Shown here: in pieces, positions 39,792 to 50,961 of the stretch
Layout: each line of letters opens with the position of its first letter
Position numbering within the stretch: the first letter of the stretch is position 1
DNA from: RGIG4097 sp964550635
GTDB taxonomy: Bacteria > Bacillota > Clostridia > Christensenellales > CAG-917
NCBI GenBank assembly: GCA_964550635.1
Contig: CAZJZV010000003.1
Coordinates: 59,579 to 123,578 of the forward strand
DNA length: 64,000 nucleotides
Reading direction: 5' to 3'
Program-made: the position numbers and the translations under genes
Notes under the pieces: model-generated
The model's database searches: none
Told to the model about the DNA's origin: nothing
The model's input: only the letters and a program-made list of their open reading frames with translations

Positions 39792-42700
39792 ATGTCCCAA
39801 GAAAGAATGCACAAGGTCATGTACGGCAACACCGAAAGATGTTCCTTCTCTCGTATCAACGACGAAGAAATTCTTCCCATTCCGTACCTCATCGAATTGC
39901 AAAGGAAATCCTATGCAGAATTCATCGATACCGGTATCAAAGAGGTTTTGGAAGAATATTCTCCCATCAACGACTTCGCCGGAAAACTTCGTTTGGAATT
40001 CATTTCCCACAAGTTGGAAGGTAAGCCCAAATATTCCGTCAAGGAATGTAAAGACCGCGACACCACGTACGCACTTCCCCTCAAGGTGAAAGTCAGACTT
40101 TCTCATCTTGATGAGAACGGAGAAGTGATCCAAAGCATGGATCAAGAAGTGTTCATGGGCGATTTTCCGCTTATGACGGAGTCCGGCTCTTTCGTCATCA
40201 ACGGTGCGGAACGCGTTATCGTCAGTCAGCTCGTCAGAAGCCCCGGCGTCTACAACGCGGAAACGAAGGACAAAAACGGTATCTCTCGTTACGGCACGAC
40301 CGTCATCCCCAACAGAGGCGCTTGGATCGAACTCGAACAAGACTCCAACGACATCTCTTGGGTACACGTCGACCGCAACCGCAAGATTTTGACAACCACT
40401 CTTCTTCGTGCGCTCGGCTACGGCACCGACGAAGAAATCATCGAACTCTTCGGCGGGGACGATATGATGGCGAACACCTGCGCGAAGGACGGCGGTATCA
40501 ACGGCAAGAAAGACGTCGATGCAGGCAAACTTATGTTCTTCTCGAAGATGCGTCCGGGCGAAGTTGCGACCACCGAAGGCGCGACCAACCTTATCAAAAA
40601 CTTGTTCTACGACGACAAGAGATACGAACTCGGCAAAGTCGGCAGATATAAATACAACAAGAAACTCTCCCTTGCAACCAGAATTGCAGGTCAAACCGCC
40701 GCAAGAGATATTATCGACGGCGAAACGGGTGAAATTCTCCTTTCTCAAGGCGAAGTCATCTCCGCAGAAACCGCGGTTGAAATCCAAAACAAGGGTATCA
40801 ACGTCGTCTATCTCTCCTACGTTGACGAGAACGGCGTGGCAAGAGAATTCAAGTGCATCGGCAACAACACCGTGGACATCACCGCATTCGGATTCGACGC
40901 GGAAGAACTCGGCGTGACCGAAAAGGTTTACTATCCCGAACTCAAAGCACTCATGGAAGAAATGAGCGGGGACGAATTGAAGTTCGCACTTCAACAAAGC
41001 CTTGCAGACGGCAAACTCGTCGTCAGACATATCACTCTCGACGACATCGTGGCGACTCTCGACTACAATATCGGTCTCCGTCACGGTTTCGGTTGCTGTG
41101 ACGATATCGACCATCTTGGCAATCGTCGCGTCCGTGCGGTAGGCGAACTTCTCCAAAACCAATTCCGTATCGGCATCAGCCGTCTCGAACGTGTCATCAA
41201 AGAGAGAATGAACACCGTCCAAGACAGCGCGGAAGTCACCGCACAATCTCTCATCAACATTCGTCCCGTGACGAGCGCGGTGAAAGAATTCTTCGGTTCT
41301 TCGCAGTTGTCTCAATTCATGGACCAACCCAACCCGATCGCAGAACTTACGCACAAGCGTAAACTCTCCGCACTCGGCCCCGGCGGTTTGAACAGAGAAA
41401 GAGCAAGCTTCGACGTCCGTGACGTTCACTACACTCACTACGGCAGACTTTGCCCGATTGAAACTCCCGAAGGTCAGAATATCGGTCTTATCAGCTCCCT
41501 TTCGTCCTATGCGAAAGTCAACGAATACGGTCTTATCGAATCCCCCTATCGCAGAGTGGACAAGGAAAGCGGTATCGTGACCAAGGAAATCGTCTACATG
41601 ACCGCAGACGAAGAAGACAAATACACCATCGCGCAAGCAAACGAAGAGCTTGACGAAGAAGGACGTTTCGTCCACGACCGTGTCAACTGCCGTCGTCGTG
41701 ACGAAATCAACAGCTTCCCGAAATCCGAAGTCGATTTCATGGACGTCAGCCCGAAACAACTCGTTTCTATCGCGACCGCACTCATTCCCTTCCTTGAAAA
41801 CGACGATACCAACCGTGCGTTGATGGGCTCCAACATGCAACGTCAGGCAGTCCCGCTTCTCCGTCCTCAAGCGCCTATGATCGCAACGGGCGTCGAACAC
41901 CGTATCGCATACGACAGCGGCGTTCTCAAAATCGCGAAGAAAGACGGTTTCGTCAAATACGTCGACGCAGACAAGATCATCGTTGAAGAAAAAGACGGAC
42001 ACGAAGAAGAATACGTTCTCTCCAAGTTCGAGAGAAGCAACCAATCCACCTGCATCAACCAACATCCTATCGTCAAGAAAGGTCAAGAAGTCGTTGGACC
42101 GAAGTATGACGAAGCAGGCAACGTTATAAGCGAAGGCACCGTCCTTGCAGACGGCCCCGCAACCGACGGCGGTGAACTCGCACTCGGTAGAAATATGCTC
42201 GTAGCGTTCATGAGTTGGGAAGGCTACAACTACGAAGACGCGGTCCTCATCAGCGAAGATCTCGTGAAAGAAGACCTCTACACTTCGATACATATCGAAG
42301 AACAAGAAATCGAAGCAAGAGATACCAAACTCGGTGAAGAAGTCATCACCCGCGACATTCCTAACCTTAGCGACGACGTGCTCCGCAACCTTGACGAAGA
42401 CGGTATCGTTCGTATCGGTGCGGAAGTCAGAGCAGGGGACATCCTTGTCGGAAAAGTCACCCCGAAGGGCGAAACCGAACTCACTCCCGAAGAAAGATTG
42501 CTCCGCGCAATCTTCGGCGAAAAGGTCAGAGAAGTCCGCGACACCTCTCTCCGCGTTCCCAACGGCGGCGCAGGTATCGTAGTCGACGTCAAGATCTTCA
42601 CCCGTAAGAACCGCGACGAACTCAGCCCCGGCGTCAACAAACTCGTGCGCGTCTATATTGCTCAAAAGAGAAAGATCTNNNNNNNNNNGGCAACAAGGGC

Positions 42701-43618
42701 GTTATCTCCCGCGTTCTTCCCAGAGAGGATATGCCTTATATGGCAGACGGCACGCCTATCCAAATCGTGTTGAACCCCTTGGGCGTTCCTTCACGTATGA
42801 ATATCGGACAGGTTCTCGAAGTTCACCTCGGACTCATCGCGAACATGCTCGGTCTCAAGATAAGCACCCCCGTCTTCGACGGCGCGAACGAAAGCGACAT
42901 CAAGAAACTCTTCCGCGACAACAATATCGTGAACGCGGACGGCAAGGTCGACGGCAAGATCCAACTCTACGACGGACGTACGGGCGAACCGTTTGAAAAC
43001 CCCGTCACCGTCGGCTATATGTACTATCTCAAACTGCATCACCTCGTCGACGACAAGATCCACGCAAGAAGCACCGGTCCTTACAGCCTTGTTACGCAAC
43101 AACCTCTCGGCGGCAAAGCGCAATTCGGCGGACAACGTTTCGGTGAAATGGAAGTGTGGGCGCTCGAAGCGTACGGCGCGGCAAATATGTTGCAAGAAAT
43201 CCTCACCGTCAAATCGGACGATGTGGTCGGTCGTGTCAAGACTTACGAAAGTATCGTCAAGGGCAACAACATTTACGAACCCGGCATCCCCGAATCCTTC
43301 AAAGTTCTCGTCAAAGAACTTCAATCTCTCGGACTTGACGTCAAGGTTCTCACCGAAGACCACGACGAAATCAAACTCCGCGACTCCGACGACGATATCG
43401 ACTTCGAACCCGTCACCGGCAAGAAGAACGACGAACTCAAAGAAATCGACATCTTCGGCGGCGGAAATATCTTTGAAGACTTCAAACAAGAAGGTTCTTC
43501 CTTCGACAACGTCTTTGACACCGCGAAAGACGACGACGATGCGGACATCTTCTCGGCACTCACTCAATCGGTTCCCGATTTCGGTAGCCTGTTCGGTGGC
43601 AGCGACGACGAAGAATAG
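39792..43618 (+). CDS. rpoB: RNA polymerase beta subunit, interrupted by a sequence gap
   Basis: RpoB forms much of the polymerase active centre. The reading frame is complete apart from 10 N at 42679-42688. Before the gap the protein ends in IAQKRKI and after it resumes GNKGVISRVLP in another frame. The family sequence between them is about ten residues, so roughly 30 nt are expected where 11 are given; the frame shift is an artefact of the placeholder. The rifampicin-binding segment reads QLSQFMDQPNP and THKRKLSALGPGG, with Lys in place of the usual Arg529 (E. coli numbering). AAGGAG precedes the ATG. rpoC follows after 11 nt. Confidence 0.95.
42679..42688. other. Assembly gap of 10 N in rpoB
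   Basis: Ten N stand for what must be about 29 nt if the conserved RpoB segment between QKRKI and GNKGV is intact. The length therefore seems nominal. Confidence 0.9.
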
Positions 43619-43629
43619 GAGGTAATGAT

Positions 43630-46600
43630 ATGTACGAACTGAGTAATTTCGATTCTATTCAAATAGGTATTGCATCTCCCGATAAGATCAGAGAATGGTC
43701 TCACGGCGAGGTCACCAAGCCCGAAACAATAAACTACCGCACTCAAAAACCCGAACCCGACGGTCTTTTCTGCGAAAAAATCTTTGGGCCTATGCGCGAC
43801 TGGGAATGCCATTGCGGACGCTACAAGAGAGTCCGTTATAAAGGCGTAGTCTGCGAAAAGTGCGGCGTTGAAGTCACCAAGAGCAAAGTGCGTAGAGAGA
43901 GAATGGGTCACATCGAACTCGCGACTCCCGTTTCTCATATCTGGTATTTCAGAGGCGTGCCTTCTCGTATCAGTCTTCTTCTCGACATTTCTCCGAAGGA
44001 ACTCGAACAAGTGTTGTATCTCGTCAACCATATCGTTCTCGATCCCGGTCAAGTCAAAGAAGTCACCAAAAAACAAGTGTTGAGCGACAAGGAATATCTT
44101 GAACTTATGGACAAGTATTCCACCGACGATTTCAAAACTCTCCGTGTCGGTATGGGCGCGGAAGCAATCAAAGAATTGCTCCAAGAAATCGATCTCGACA
44201 AGGATAGCGTAGCACTCAAAGAAATCATCGCGAAGAGCACCGGTCAAAAACGTATCAAAGCGGTCAAACGCCTTGAAATCGTCGAAGCGTTCCGCGCAAG
44301 CGGAAACCGTCCCGAATGGATGATTCTCGACGTGCTTCCCGTTCTCCCTCCCGAACTTCGTCCTATGGTTCAACTCGACGGCGGTCGTTTCGCGGCATCC
44401 GACCTTAACGACCTTTACAGAAGAGTTATCAACCGTAACAACCGCTTGAAAAAACTCAAAGACGTCGGCGCACCCGACATCATCGTCCGCAACGAAAAGC
44501 GTATGCTCCAAGAAGCAGTCGACGCACTCATCGACAACGGCAGGAGAGGTAAAGCGGTCAGCGGTCCCGGCAATCGCGATCTCAAATCCTTGTCCGGTAT
44601 GCTCCGCGGCAAGCAAGGTCGTTTCCGTCAAAACCTTCTCGGTAAACGTGTCGACTATTCCGGTCGTTCGGTTATCGTCGTAGGTCCTGAACTCAAACTC
44701 TATCAATGCGGTCTTCCGAAGGAAATGGCACTCGAACTCTTCAAGCCCTTCATCATGAAGAAACTCGTCGAGCAAAATCTCTGCCACAATATCAAGAGCG
44801 CAAAACGTTTCGTAGACACCGGCAAGAATCAAGTGTGGGATATCCTTGAAGAAATCATCAAAGATCACCCCGTCCTTCTCAACCGTGCACCTACGCTTCA
44901 CCGTTTGGGTATCCAAGCATTCGAACCCGTTCTCGTCGAGGGTAGAGCAATCAAACTTCACCCGCTTGCGTGCGGCGCGTTCAACGCGGACTTCGACGGC
45001 GACCAAATGGCAGTCCACGTACCTCTTTCCATCGAGGCACAAGTCGAAGCGAGAATCCTTATGCTTTGTACGAACAATATCTTGAAACTCAGCGACGGCA
45101 AACCTATCGTTTCCCCGACTCAAGATATGGTTATAGGTTCTTACTATCTTACTATAGTTAAACCTAACGCGAAGGGAGAAGGCAAATTCTTCAGCTCGTT
45201 TGAAGAAGCGCTCATGGCATATCAATGCGGTGATATCACCTTGCAATCTCTCATCTACATTCGCAAGAATTACACGAAAGAAGACGGCACTCCTGCCACC
45301 AAGATGCTCCATACCACAGTCGGTAGATGCATCTTCAACGAGAATTTGCCCCAAGATTTGCGTTTCATCGACAGAACCGTCGGAAATCACGCCGCAAACC
45401 TTGAAATCGACGGCATTCTCGGCATTGACTGCTGCATAGACCAAAAACAATTCGTCGCTCTCGCAAACGCGAAGAATGCAGACGAAGTCAGAAGTATCGT
45501 CCGCAGAGAAGACTTGTCCGATAAAGACGCAAACGCTATCATCGCGAAAATCGCGGAAAGCGGAGTGGACGTTGCCGACCTCACCGAAACCAAAGAAAAA
45601 TGCGCTCTCCGCAAGGCAGTGCAAAAAGTTCTCGGCGAGAAAGCAAACGCAATCGGCAAGAAACAACTCTCTATGATAGTTGACAACTGCTTCAAGTATC
45701 ACGGCGCAACCGAAACCGCGAACACCCTTGACCTTATCAAGGCACTCGGTTATAAGTACTCCACTATCGGCGCACTTACCACCAGCGTTTTCGATATGCA
45801 CGTTCCCGCAGAGAAACAAGCAATCATCGACGCGGCGGAACAAAAAGTCATCAAAATCGAACGTAACTACGAAAGAGGTATCGTCACCAACGAAGAACGT
45901 TACAAAGCGGTCATCAATATTTGGAGCGACGCGACCGATCAAGTCACTTCCAAGATCCAAGACGGTCTCGACGACTTCAACCCGATTTGGATGATGGCGC
46001 ACTCCGGTGCTCGTGGTAGCATGAACCAGATCCGTCAGTTGACCGGTATGCGTGGTCTTATGGCGAACCCGAAAGGCGAAACAATCGAACTCCCTGTCCG
46101 TGCAAACTTCCGTGAAGGACTTTCCGTTCTCGAATACTTCATCTCTTCGCACGGCGGACGTAAAGGTCTTGCAGATACCGCACTGAAAACGGCTGACTCC
46201 GGTTACCTTACCAGACGTCTCGTCGACGTATCTCACTCGGTCATCGTCCGCGAACAAGACTGTGGCGACACCAAAGGTTCTTTGGTCACCGCAATCTACA
46301 AGGACGACAAGAGCGCAATCGAACCGCTCGAAGACAGAATTGCAGGCAGATACACCATGGAAGACGTCGTCGACCCCGCAACCGGCGAAATCCTTGCGGA
46401 AAAAGACACGCTCATCTCCAACGAACAAGCAAAAGCAATCGACAAAGCACTCACGAAACAATGGGAAGCAGACGGCTCCAACGTGCATCGTCTCCCCGGC
46501 GTGCGTATCCGTTCAGTCCTTACCTGTAAGACGAGAAACGGCGTATGCGCGAAGTGCTACGGCAAGAATATGGCAAGCGGTAACACCGTGAAACTCGGCG

Positions 46601-47445
46601 AAGCAGTCGGTATCATCGCGGCACAATCAATCGGTGAACCCGGTACCCAGCTCACGATGAGAACCTTCCACACCGGCGGTGTTGCAACCGGCGACGACAT
46701 CACCCAAGGTCTTCCCCGTGTCGAAGAAATCTTCGAAGCGCGCAAACCCAAGGGACAAGCAATCATCACCGAAAACAACGGCGTTGTGCATATCTCCGAA
46801 AACAACCGTGAAATCACCGTCACGGGCGCGGATGATTCCAAGACCTATCAAATTCCTTACGGCGCAAGACTCCGTGTAGAAGAAGGCGAAACCATCTCCG
46901 CAGGCGATCCGCTCACCAACGGTCCTATCGATCCTCAAGCAATGCTTCGTGCGAAGGGCGTCAACGGCGTTCAAGAATATCTTGCGAAAGAAGTTCAAAG
47001 AACCTACCGTATCTCCGGTGTTGAAATCAACGACAAACACATCGAAGTCATCGTCCGTCAAATGCTCCGCAAAGTCCGTATCGAAGACCAAGGCGACACC
47101 GATATGCTCCCCGGCACTCTCGTCGACATCTTCACCTATGAAGACGAAAACGAAAAGGCGCTTGAAAACGGCGGCGCACCCGCAACTGCAAAACGTACGT
47201 TGCTCGGTATCACCAAAGCGGCACTCGCGACTGAATCCTTCTTGTCCGCGGCGTCCTTCCAAGAAACCACCAGAGTTCTTGCAGACGCGGCAATCAAAAA
47301 CAAAGTCGATCCGCTCATCGGACTCAAAGAAAACGTCATCATCGGCAAATTGATTCCTGCAGGCACCGGTATGAAGATATACAAGAATATCACCACCGTC
47401 CCCGCAGTGACCGAAGACGAAGATAAAGACGACATAAACGACTGA
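43630..47445 (+). CDS. rpoC: RNA polymerase beta' subunit
   Basis: RpoC carries the catalytic magnesium site. The 1271-aa protein has the N-terminal zinc site (CHCGRYKRVRYKGVVCEKC), the active-site NADFDGDQ motif with Asp454, Asp456 and Asp458, the bridge helix and trigger-loop regions (GARGSMNQIRQLTGMRG; EPGTQLTMRTFHTGG), and a second zinc site (CKTRNGVCAKCYG) near residue 960. No large lineage-specific insert is evident. A strong AGGAGG precedes the ATG. metK starts 13 nt after its stop codon. Confidence 0.98.
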   Translation: MYELSNFDSIQIGIASPDKIREWSHGEVTKPETINYRTQKPEPDGLFCEKIFGPMRDWECHCGRYKRVRYKGVVCEKCGVEVTKSKVRRERMGHIELATPVSHIWYFRGVPSRISLLLDISPKELEQVLYLVNHIVLDPGQVKEVTKKQVLSDKEYLELMDKYSTDDFKTLRVGMGAEAIKELLQEIDLDKDSVALKEIIAKSTGQKRIKAVKRLEIVEAFRASGNRPEWMILDVLPVLPPELRPMVQLDGGRFAASDLNDLYRRVINRNNRLKKLKDVGAPDIIVRNEKRMLQEAVDALIDNGRRGKAVSGPGNRDLKSLSGMLRGKQGRFRQNLLGKRVDYSGRSVIVVGPELKLYQCGLPKEMALELFKPFIMKKLVEQNLCHNIKSAKRFVDTGKNQVWDILEEIIKDHPVLLNRAPTLHRLGIQAFEPVLVEGRAIKLHPLACGAFNADFDGDQMAVHVPLSIEAQVEARILMLCTNNILKLSDGKPIVSPTQDMVIGSYYLTIVKPNAKGEGKFFSSFEEALMAYQCGDITLQSLIYIRKNYTKEDGTPATKMLHTTVGRCIFNENLPQDLRFIDRTVGNHAANLEIDGILGIDCCIDQKQFVALANAKNADEVRSIVRREDLSDKDANAIIAKIAESGVDVADLTETKEKCALRKAVQKVLGEKANAIGKKQLSMIVDNCFKYHGATETANTLDLIKALGYKYSTIGALTTSVFDMHVPAEKQAIIDAAEQKVIKIERNYERGIVTNEERYKAVINIWSDATDQVTSKIQDGLDDFNPIWMMAHSGARGSMNQIRQLTGMRGLMANPKGETIELPVRANFREGLSVLEYFISSHGGRKGLADTALKTADSGYLTRRLVDVSHSVIVREQDCGDTKGSLVTAIYKDDKSAIEPLEDRIAGRYTMEDVVDPATGEILAEKDTLISNEQAKAIDKALTKQWEADGSNVHRLPGVRIRSVLTCKTRNGVCAKCYGKNMASGNTVKLGEAVGIIAAQSIGEPGTQLTMRTFHTGGVATGDDITQGLPRVEEIFEARKPKGQAIITENNGVVHISENNREITVTGADDSKTYQIPYGARLRVEEGETISAGDPLTNGPIDPQAMLRAKGVNGVQEYLAKEVQRTYRISGVEINDKHIEVIVRQMLRKVRIEDQGDTDMLPGTLVDIFTYEDENEKALENGGAPATAKRTLLGITKAALATESFLSAASFQETTRVLADAAIKNKVDPLIGLKENVIIGKLIPAGTGMKIYKNITTVPAVTEDEDKDDIND

Positions 47446-47458
47446 TAAACACTCAATT

Positions 47459-48637
47459 ATGGAAAAAAGATTTTTTACGTCAGAAAGTGTAACCGAAGGA
47501 CATCCCGATAAGGTTTGCGACCAAATCGCGGACGCCATTCTCGACGACATCTATCAAGAAGACTCTTCTGCAAGAGTCGCAGTCGAGGTGTGCGCCACCA
47601 CCGGAATGGTGGTGGTGTTCGGCGAAGTCAGCACCGAACATTACTCTGATATTCCCGGTATCGTCCGCGGAGTCATCAAGGACATCGGATACGACGACAG
47701 TTCTCTCGGGTTTGATTACAAGACCTGTGCGGTGCTCTCTTCTCTTGACGAACAATCTCCCGACATTGCTCTCGGAGTCAATTCCGCAACGGATAGCGAA
47801 AGTGAAAACGACGAGTTTGAAAAGCAGGGTGCAGGCGACCAAGGTATGATGTTCGGTTACGCAACCGACGAAACCGAAGAGCTTATGCCTTTGCCTATCA
47901 TGCTTGCGCACGCTCTCACTTACCGCTTGACCGAGGCAAGAAAAAACCACGAAATCGACTATCTCCGTCCCGACGGAAAGTCCCAAGTTACCGTTGAATA
48001 CGACGGTGACGTCCCTGTGAGAGTCGACACTATCGTCGTGTCCACTCAACACTCCGAAGACGTCGATATGGACGAGCTTGAAAAAGACGTCATCGAAAAG
48101 GTCATCAAAGTTGCAGTCCCCGAAAAATATATCGACGACGATACGAAGATTTACGTCAATCCGACGGGAAGATTCGTCGTTGGCGGGCCTATGGGGGATA
48201 GCGGTTTGACGGGTCGCAAGATTATCGTGGACACCTACGGCGGTTTCTGCCGTCACGGTGGCGGCGCGTTGTCGGGCAAAGACCCCAGCAAAGTGGACAG
48301 AAGCGGTTTGTATATGGCTCGTTACGTATGCAAAAACTTGGTCGCGGCAGGGGTTGCAAAGCGTGTGGAAATCGAAATCGCGTACGCAATCGGAATGTCC
48401 CACCCCGTAGCGGTTTATATCGACAGTTACGGCACGGGTATCGTCCCCGACGACAAGATCGTCGAAATCGTGAATAGGGTGTTCGACTTAAGACCTCTCG
48501 CAATCATCAGAAATCTTAAACTCGACAGACCTATTTACCGCGCGACGTCCAACTACGGACACCTCGGAAAGAACGTGTTCCCGTGGGAACAAACGGACAA
48601 AGTGGACGAAATCAAACGCGTACTCGAAACGCTTTGA
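47459..48637 (+). CDS. metK: S-adenosylmethionine synthase
   Basis: MetK makes SAM from methionine and ATP. The 392-aa protein has the family signatures FTSESVTEGHPDKVCDQ at the N-terminus, the loop GAGDQGMMFGYA and the P-loop GGGALSGKDPSKVDRS, with conserved catalytic lysines and aspartates. It follows rpoC with no Shine-Dalgarno sequence and 13 nt spacing, so it is likely read through from rpoBC. No SAM riboswitch is present before it, unlike many Firmicute metK genes. A terminator closes the unit at 48652-48678. Confidence 0.97.
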   Translation: MEKRFFTSESVTEGHPDKVCDQIADAILDDIYQEDSSARVAVEVCATTGMVVVFGEVSTEHYSDIPGIVRGVIKDIGYDDSSLGFDYKTCAVLSSLDEQSPDIALGVNSATDSESENDEFEKQGAGDQGMMFGYATDETEELMPLPIMLAHALTYRLTEARKNHEIDYLRPDGKSQVTVEYDGDVPVRVDTIVVSTQHSEDVDMDELEKDVIEKVIKVAVPEKYIDDDTKIYVNPTGRFVVGGPMGDSGLTGRKIIVDTYGGFCRHGGGALSGKDPSKVDRSGLYMARYVCKNLVAAGVAKRVEIEIAYAIGMSHPVAVYIDSYGTGIVPDDKIVEIVNRVFDLRPLAIIRNLKLDRPIYRATSNYGHLGKNVFPWEQTDKVDEIKRVLETL

Positions 48638-48651
48638 CAATAACGAAAGAA

Positions 48652-48678
48652 AAAAACAAGGGTTACTCCTTGTTTTTT
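48652..48678 (+). terminator. rpoBC-metK terminator
   Basis: AACAAGG-gttact-CCTTGTT (48655-48674) followed by T residues, shortly after metK. A second hairpin, CATAGTT..AACTATG, follows at 48679-48705 without a T run. Confidence 0.8.
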
Positions 48679-48741
48679 CATAGTTACGCGCGAGCGCAAC
48701 TATGAAAAAACAAAGATAAGTCCAAGCGAGAAAAAGGATAT

Positions 48742-50961
48742 ATGGCAGAACTCAGAGGAGAAATCAAAAGTGTAATCTTCCGAAGCGAAGATACGGGCTA
48801 CACCGTTCTTGACGTCAAGACGGACGTTTCCGTATACACCGTTGTCGGCACTTTTCCCCCTGTGAGCGAAGGTCAAAGCATAAGGGTAGAAGGCAATTTC
48901 CAAACGAAAACGCTATACGGCAAGCAATTTTTTGCGGACAACGTCTACGTGAGCGCACCTTCAAAACTCGACGGCATACGCAAGTTTTTGGGTAGCGGTT
49001 TGATCAGGGGACTCGGTCCTATCACCGCAGACGCTATCGTTGCGAAATACGGTGTGGAATCCCTTGAAAAGATGAAATACCCCTTTGAACTTGCGAAGGT
49101 CAAGGGTATATCCTTGAAACGCGCGACCGAATTCGGACTCAGTTACACAAACATAGTCAAGATGCAAGATGCAATCGTGTTCTTGCAAGAACTGGGCGTG
49201 AGCATAAATCTTGCTCTGAAAATCTATGCGGTATACGAAGGCAAAACCGAAGAAATCATCAGAAAAAATCCGTATACTCTCGTTGACGACGTGAACGGAA
49301 TAGGCTTTGCATCCGCGGACAAAATTGCAAGCGAACTAGGCATCGACCGCAACAGCGATTATCGAATTTGCGCGGGCATCAAGTACGTTTTGCAAGAAGC
49401 GTCCCAAAGAAACGGACATATCTATTTGCCCGAAAACGCACTTTTAAGTGCCGTTTTCGATTTGTTAAAACTCGATTGCGACGATCCCGAACAAAGAGTG
49501 CGGGATAATCTCGAAGATATGATTATGCTTGGCGACCTTGTCAGATACGTCACGAGCGAGCATGCGGCTATCGTTTTGAAACAAAACTTCCTGACCGAAG
49601 AAAGCATTGCAAGACGACTTATGGTCTTGTTGAGTGCGGGCGCGGATATTAGGGTGCCTGTCGACGAAGAAATCAAAATGTTTGAAAACGAAGCGGGCTT
49701 CAAACTTCACCTCAATCAAGCGGATGCGGTCAGAGCGTCCATTGAAAACGGCGTGCATATCATCACAGGCGGACCGGGCACGGGTAAGACCACTATCGTG
49801 AAATGTATTTTGCATATCTACAACGACCTTGGGAAAAAGGTCGCACTGTGCGCACCTACCGGAAGGGCGGCAAAGCGTATGTCCGAAGCGACCGGGGCGG
49901 AAGCGAAAACCATTCATCGTCTTCTCGACCTTGACTTTAAGGACGGCACTTCGAGATTTACGTACAACGACCAAACCAAACTCCCCGCGGACGTTGTCAT
50001 CGTGGACGAGATGAGTATGGTGGATGAATACGTTTTCAATGCGCTTGTCAAAGCGGTGCGTATGGGCTCAAGACTGATACTCGTCGGGGACAAAGACCAA
50101 CTAGCATCGGTGGGCGCGGGCAACGTGCTTGGCGACCTAATCGCTTGCGGAAAATTCGGGGTGAGTTATCTCACGCAGATTTACCGCCAATCCGAAGATA
50201 GCAAAATCGTCCCCAACGCGCACAAAATCAACAACGGCGAAATGCCCGTGCTTGACAACAAGAGCAAGGATTTCTTCTTTGAAGAGCGCAACAATGCGGA
50301 AGATATTGCACGCACGACGATAGACCTTGTGACCAAACGTTTGAACAATTATCTCGGTGTCGAGCCGAAGGATATTCAGGTGCTTTGCCCTATGAAAAGG
50401 GGGAGCGCAGGGGTGTTCAATCTCAACCAAAAATTGCAAGCGGTCATCAATCCCCCGTCCTACGATAAGAAGGAATTTCGTCACGGCGAAGACCTTTTCA
50501 GAGAAGGGGACAAGGTCATGCAAACTCAAAACAACTACCAACAAGAATGGACGCAAGAAGTGGGCGTAAAGATTGAAAGAGGGGTTGGAGTTTACAACGG
50601 CGATATAGGTTTCATCGAAAGCATAAATTTGCACAATATGAGTTTTATCGTGCGTTTTGATGACGATAAAGTTGCGGTTTATCAATTTTCCGATGCGGAA
50701 CAACTCACGCTTGCATATGCGGTCACCATACACAAATCGCAGGGTTGTGAGTTCGATGCGGTGGTCATTGCGCTCGACGCAAATTATATGTTGCAGTCGA
50801 GAAATCTGCTCTATACCGCAGTCACCCGCGCCAAAAAACTCGTGGTAATCGCAGGCTCGAAACAGACTATGGCGCGTATGGTCAGAAACAACGAAACCGC
50901 AAGACGCTACTCCCTGCTCGTCAACCTTATCGACGAAGCATATTCGGGGGATACGTTTTGA
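48742..50961 (+). CDS. recD2: ATP-dependent RecD2 (RecD-like) DNA helicase
   Basis: RecD2 is a 5'-3' SF1B helicase used in DNA repair in bacteria without RecBCD. The 739-aa protein has the RecD2-specific N-terminal OB-like and helix-hairpin-helix region (FLGSGLIRGLGPITADAIV), Walker A GGPGTGKTT with Lys349, the VIVDEMSMVD box, and the UvrD-like C-terminal motif TIHKSQGCEFDAVV. AAAGGA precedes the ATG. Its stop codon overlaps the comFC start by one nt, so the two are translationally coupled. Confidence 0.95.
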   Translation: MAELRGEIKSVIFRSEDTGYTVLDVKTDVSVYTVVGTFPPVSEGQSIRVEGNFQTKTLYGKQFFADNVYVSAPSKLDGIRKFLGSGLIRGLGPITADAIVAKYGVESLEKMKYPFELAKVKGISLKRATEFGLSYTNIVKMQDAIVFLQELGVSINLALKIYAVYEGKTEEIIRKNPYTLVDDVNGIGFASADKIASELGIDRNSDYRICAGIKYVLQEASQRNGHIYLPENALLSAVFDLLKLDCDDPEQRVRDNLEDMIMLGDLVRYVTSEHAAIVLKQNFLTEESIARRLMVLLSAGADIRVPVDEEIKMFENEAGFKLHLNQADAVRASIENGVHIITGGPGTGKTTIVKCILHIYNDLGKKVALCAPTGRAAKRMSEATGAEAKTIHRLLDLDFKDGTSRFTYNDQTKLPADVVIVDEMSMVDEYVFNALVKAVRMGSRLILVGDKDQLASVGAGNVLGDLIACGKFGVSYLTQIYRQSEDSKIVPNAHKINNGEMPVLDNKSKDFFFEERNNAEDIARTTIDLVTKRLNNYLGVEPKDIQVLCPMKRGSAGVFNLNQKLQAVINPPSYDKKEFRHGEDLFREGDKVMQTQNNYQQEWTQEVGVKIERGVGVYNGDIGFIESINLHNMSFIVRFDDDKVAVYQFSDAEQLTLAYAVTIHKSQGCEFDAVVIALDANYMLQSRNLLYTAVTRAKKLVVIAGSKQTMARMVRNNETARRYSLLVNLIDEAYSGDTF

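Noticed and set aside
39678..42665. 995-codon open frame on the minus strand opposite rpoB
   Set aside because: It is a codon-bias shadow of rpoB; the plus-strand product is a clear RpoB and the antisense product has no recognisable domain or start signal.
43564..46488. 974-codon open frame opposite rpoC
   Set aside because: Same effect as for rpoB; no ribosome binding site and no family resemblance.
47446..47458. SAM riboswitch before metK
   Set aside because: Only 13 nt separate rpoC and metK, so there is no room for an aptamer.
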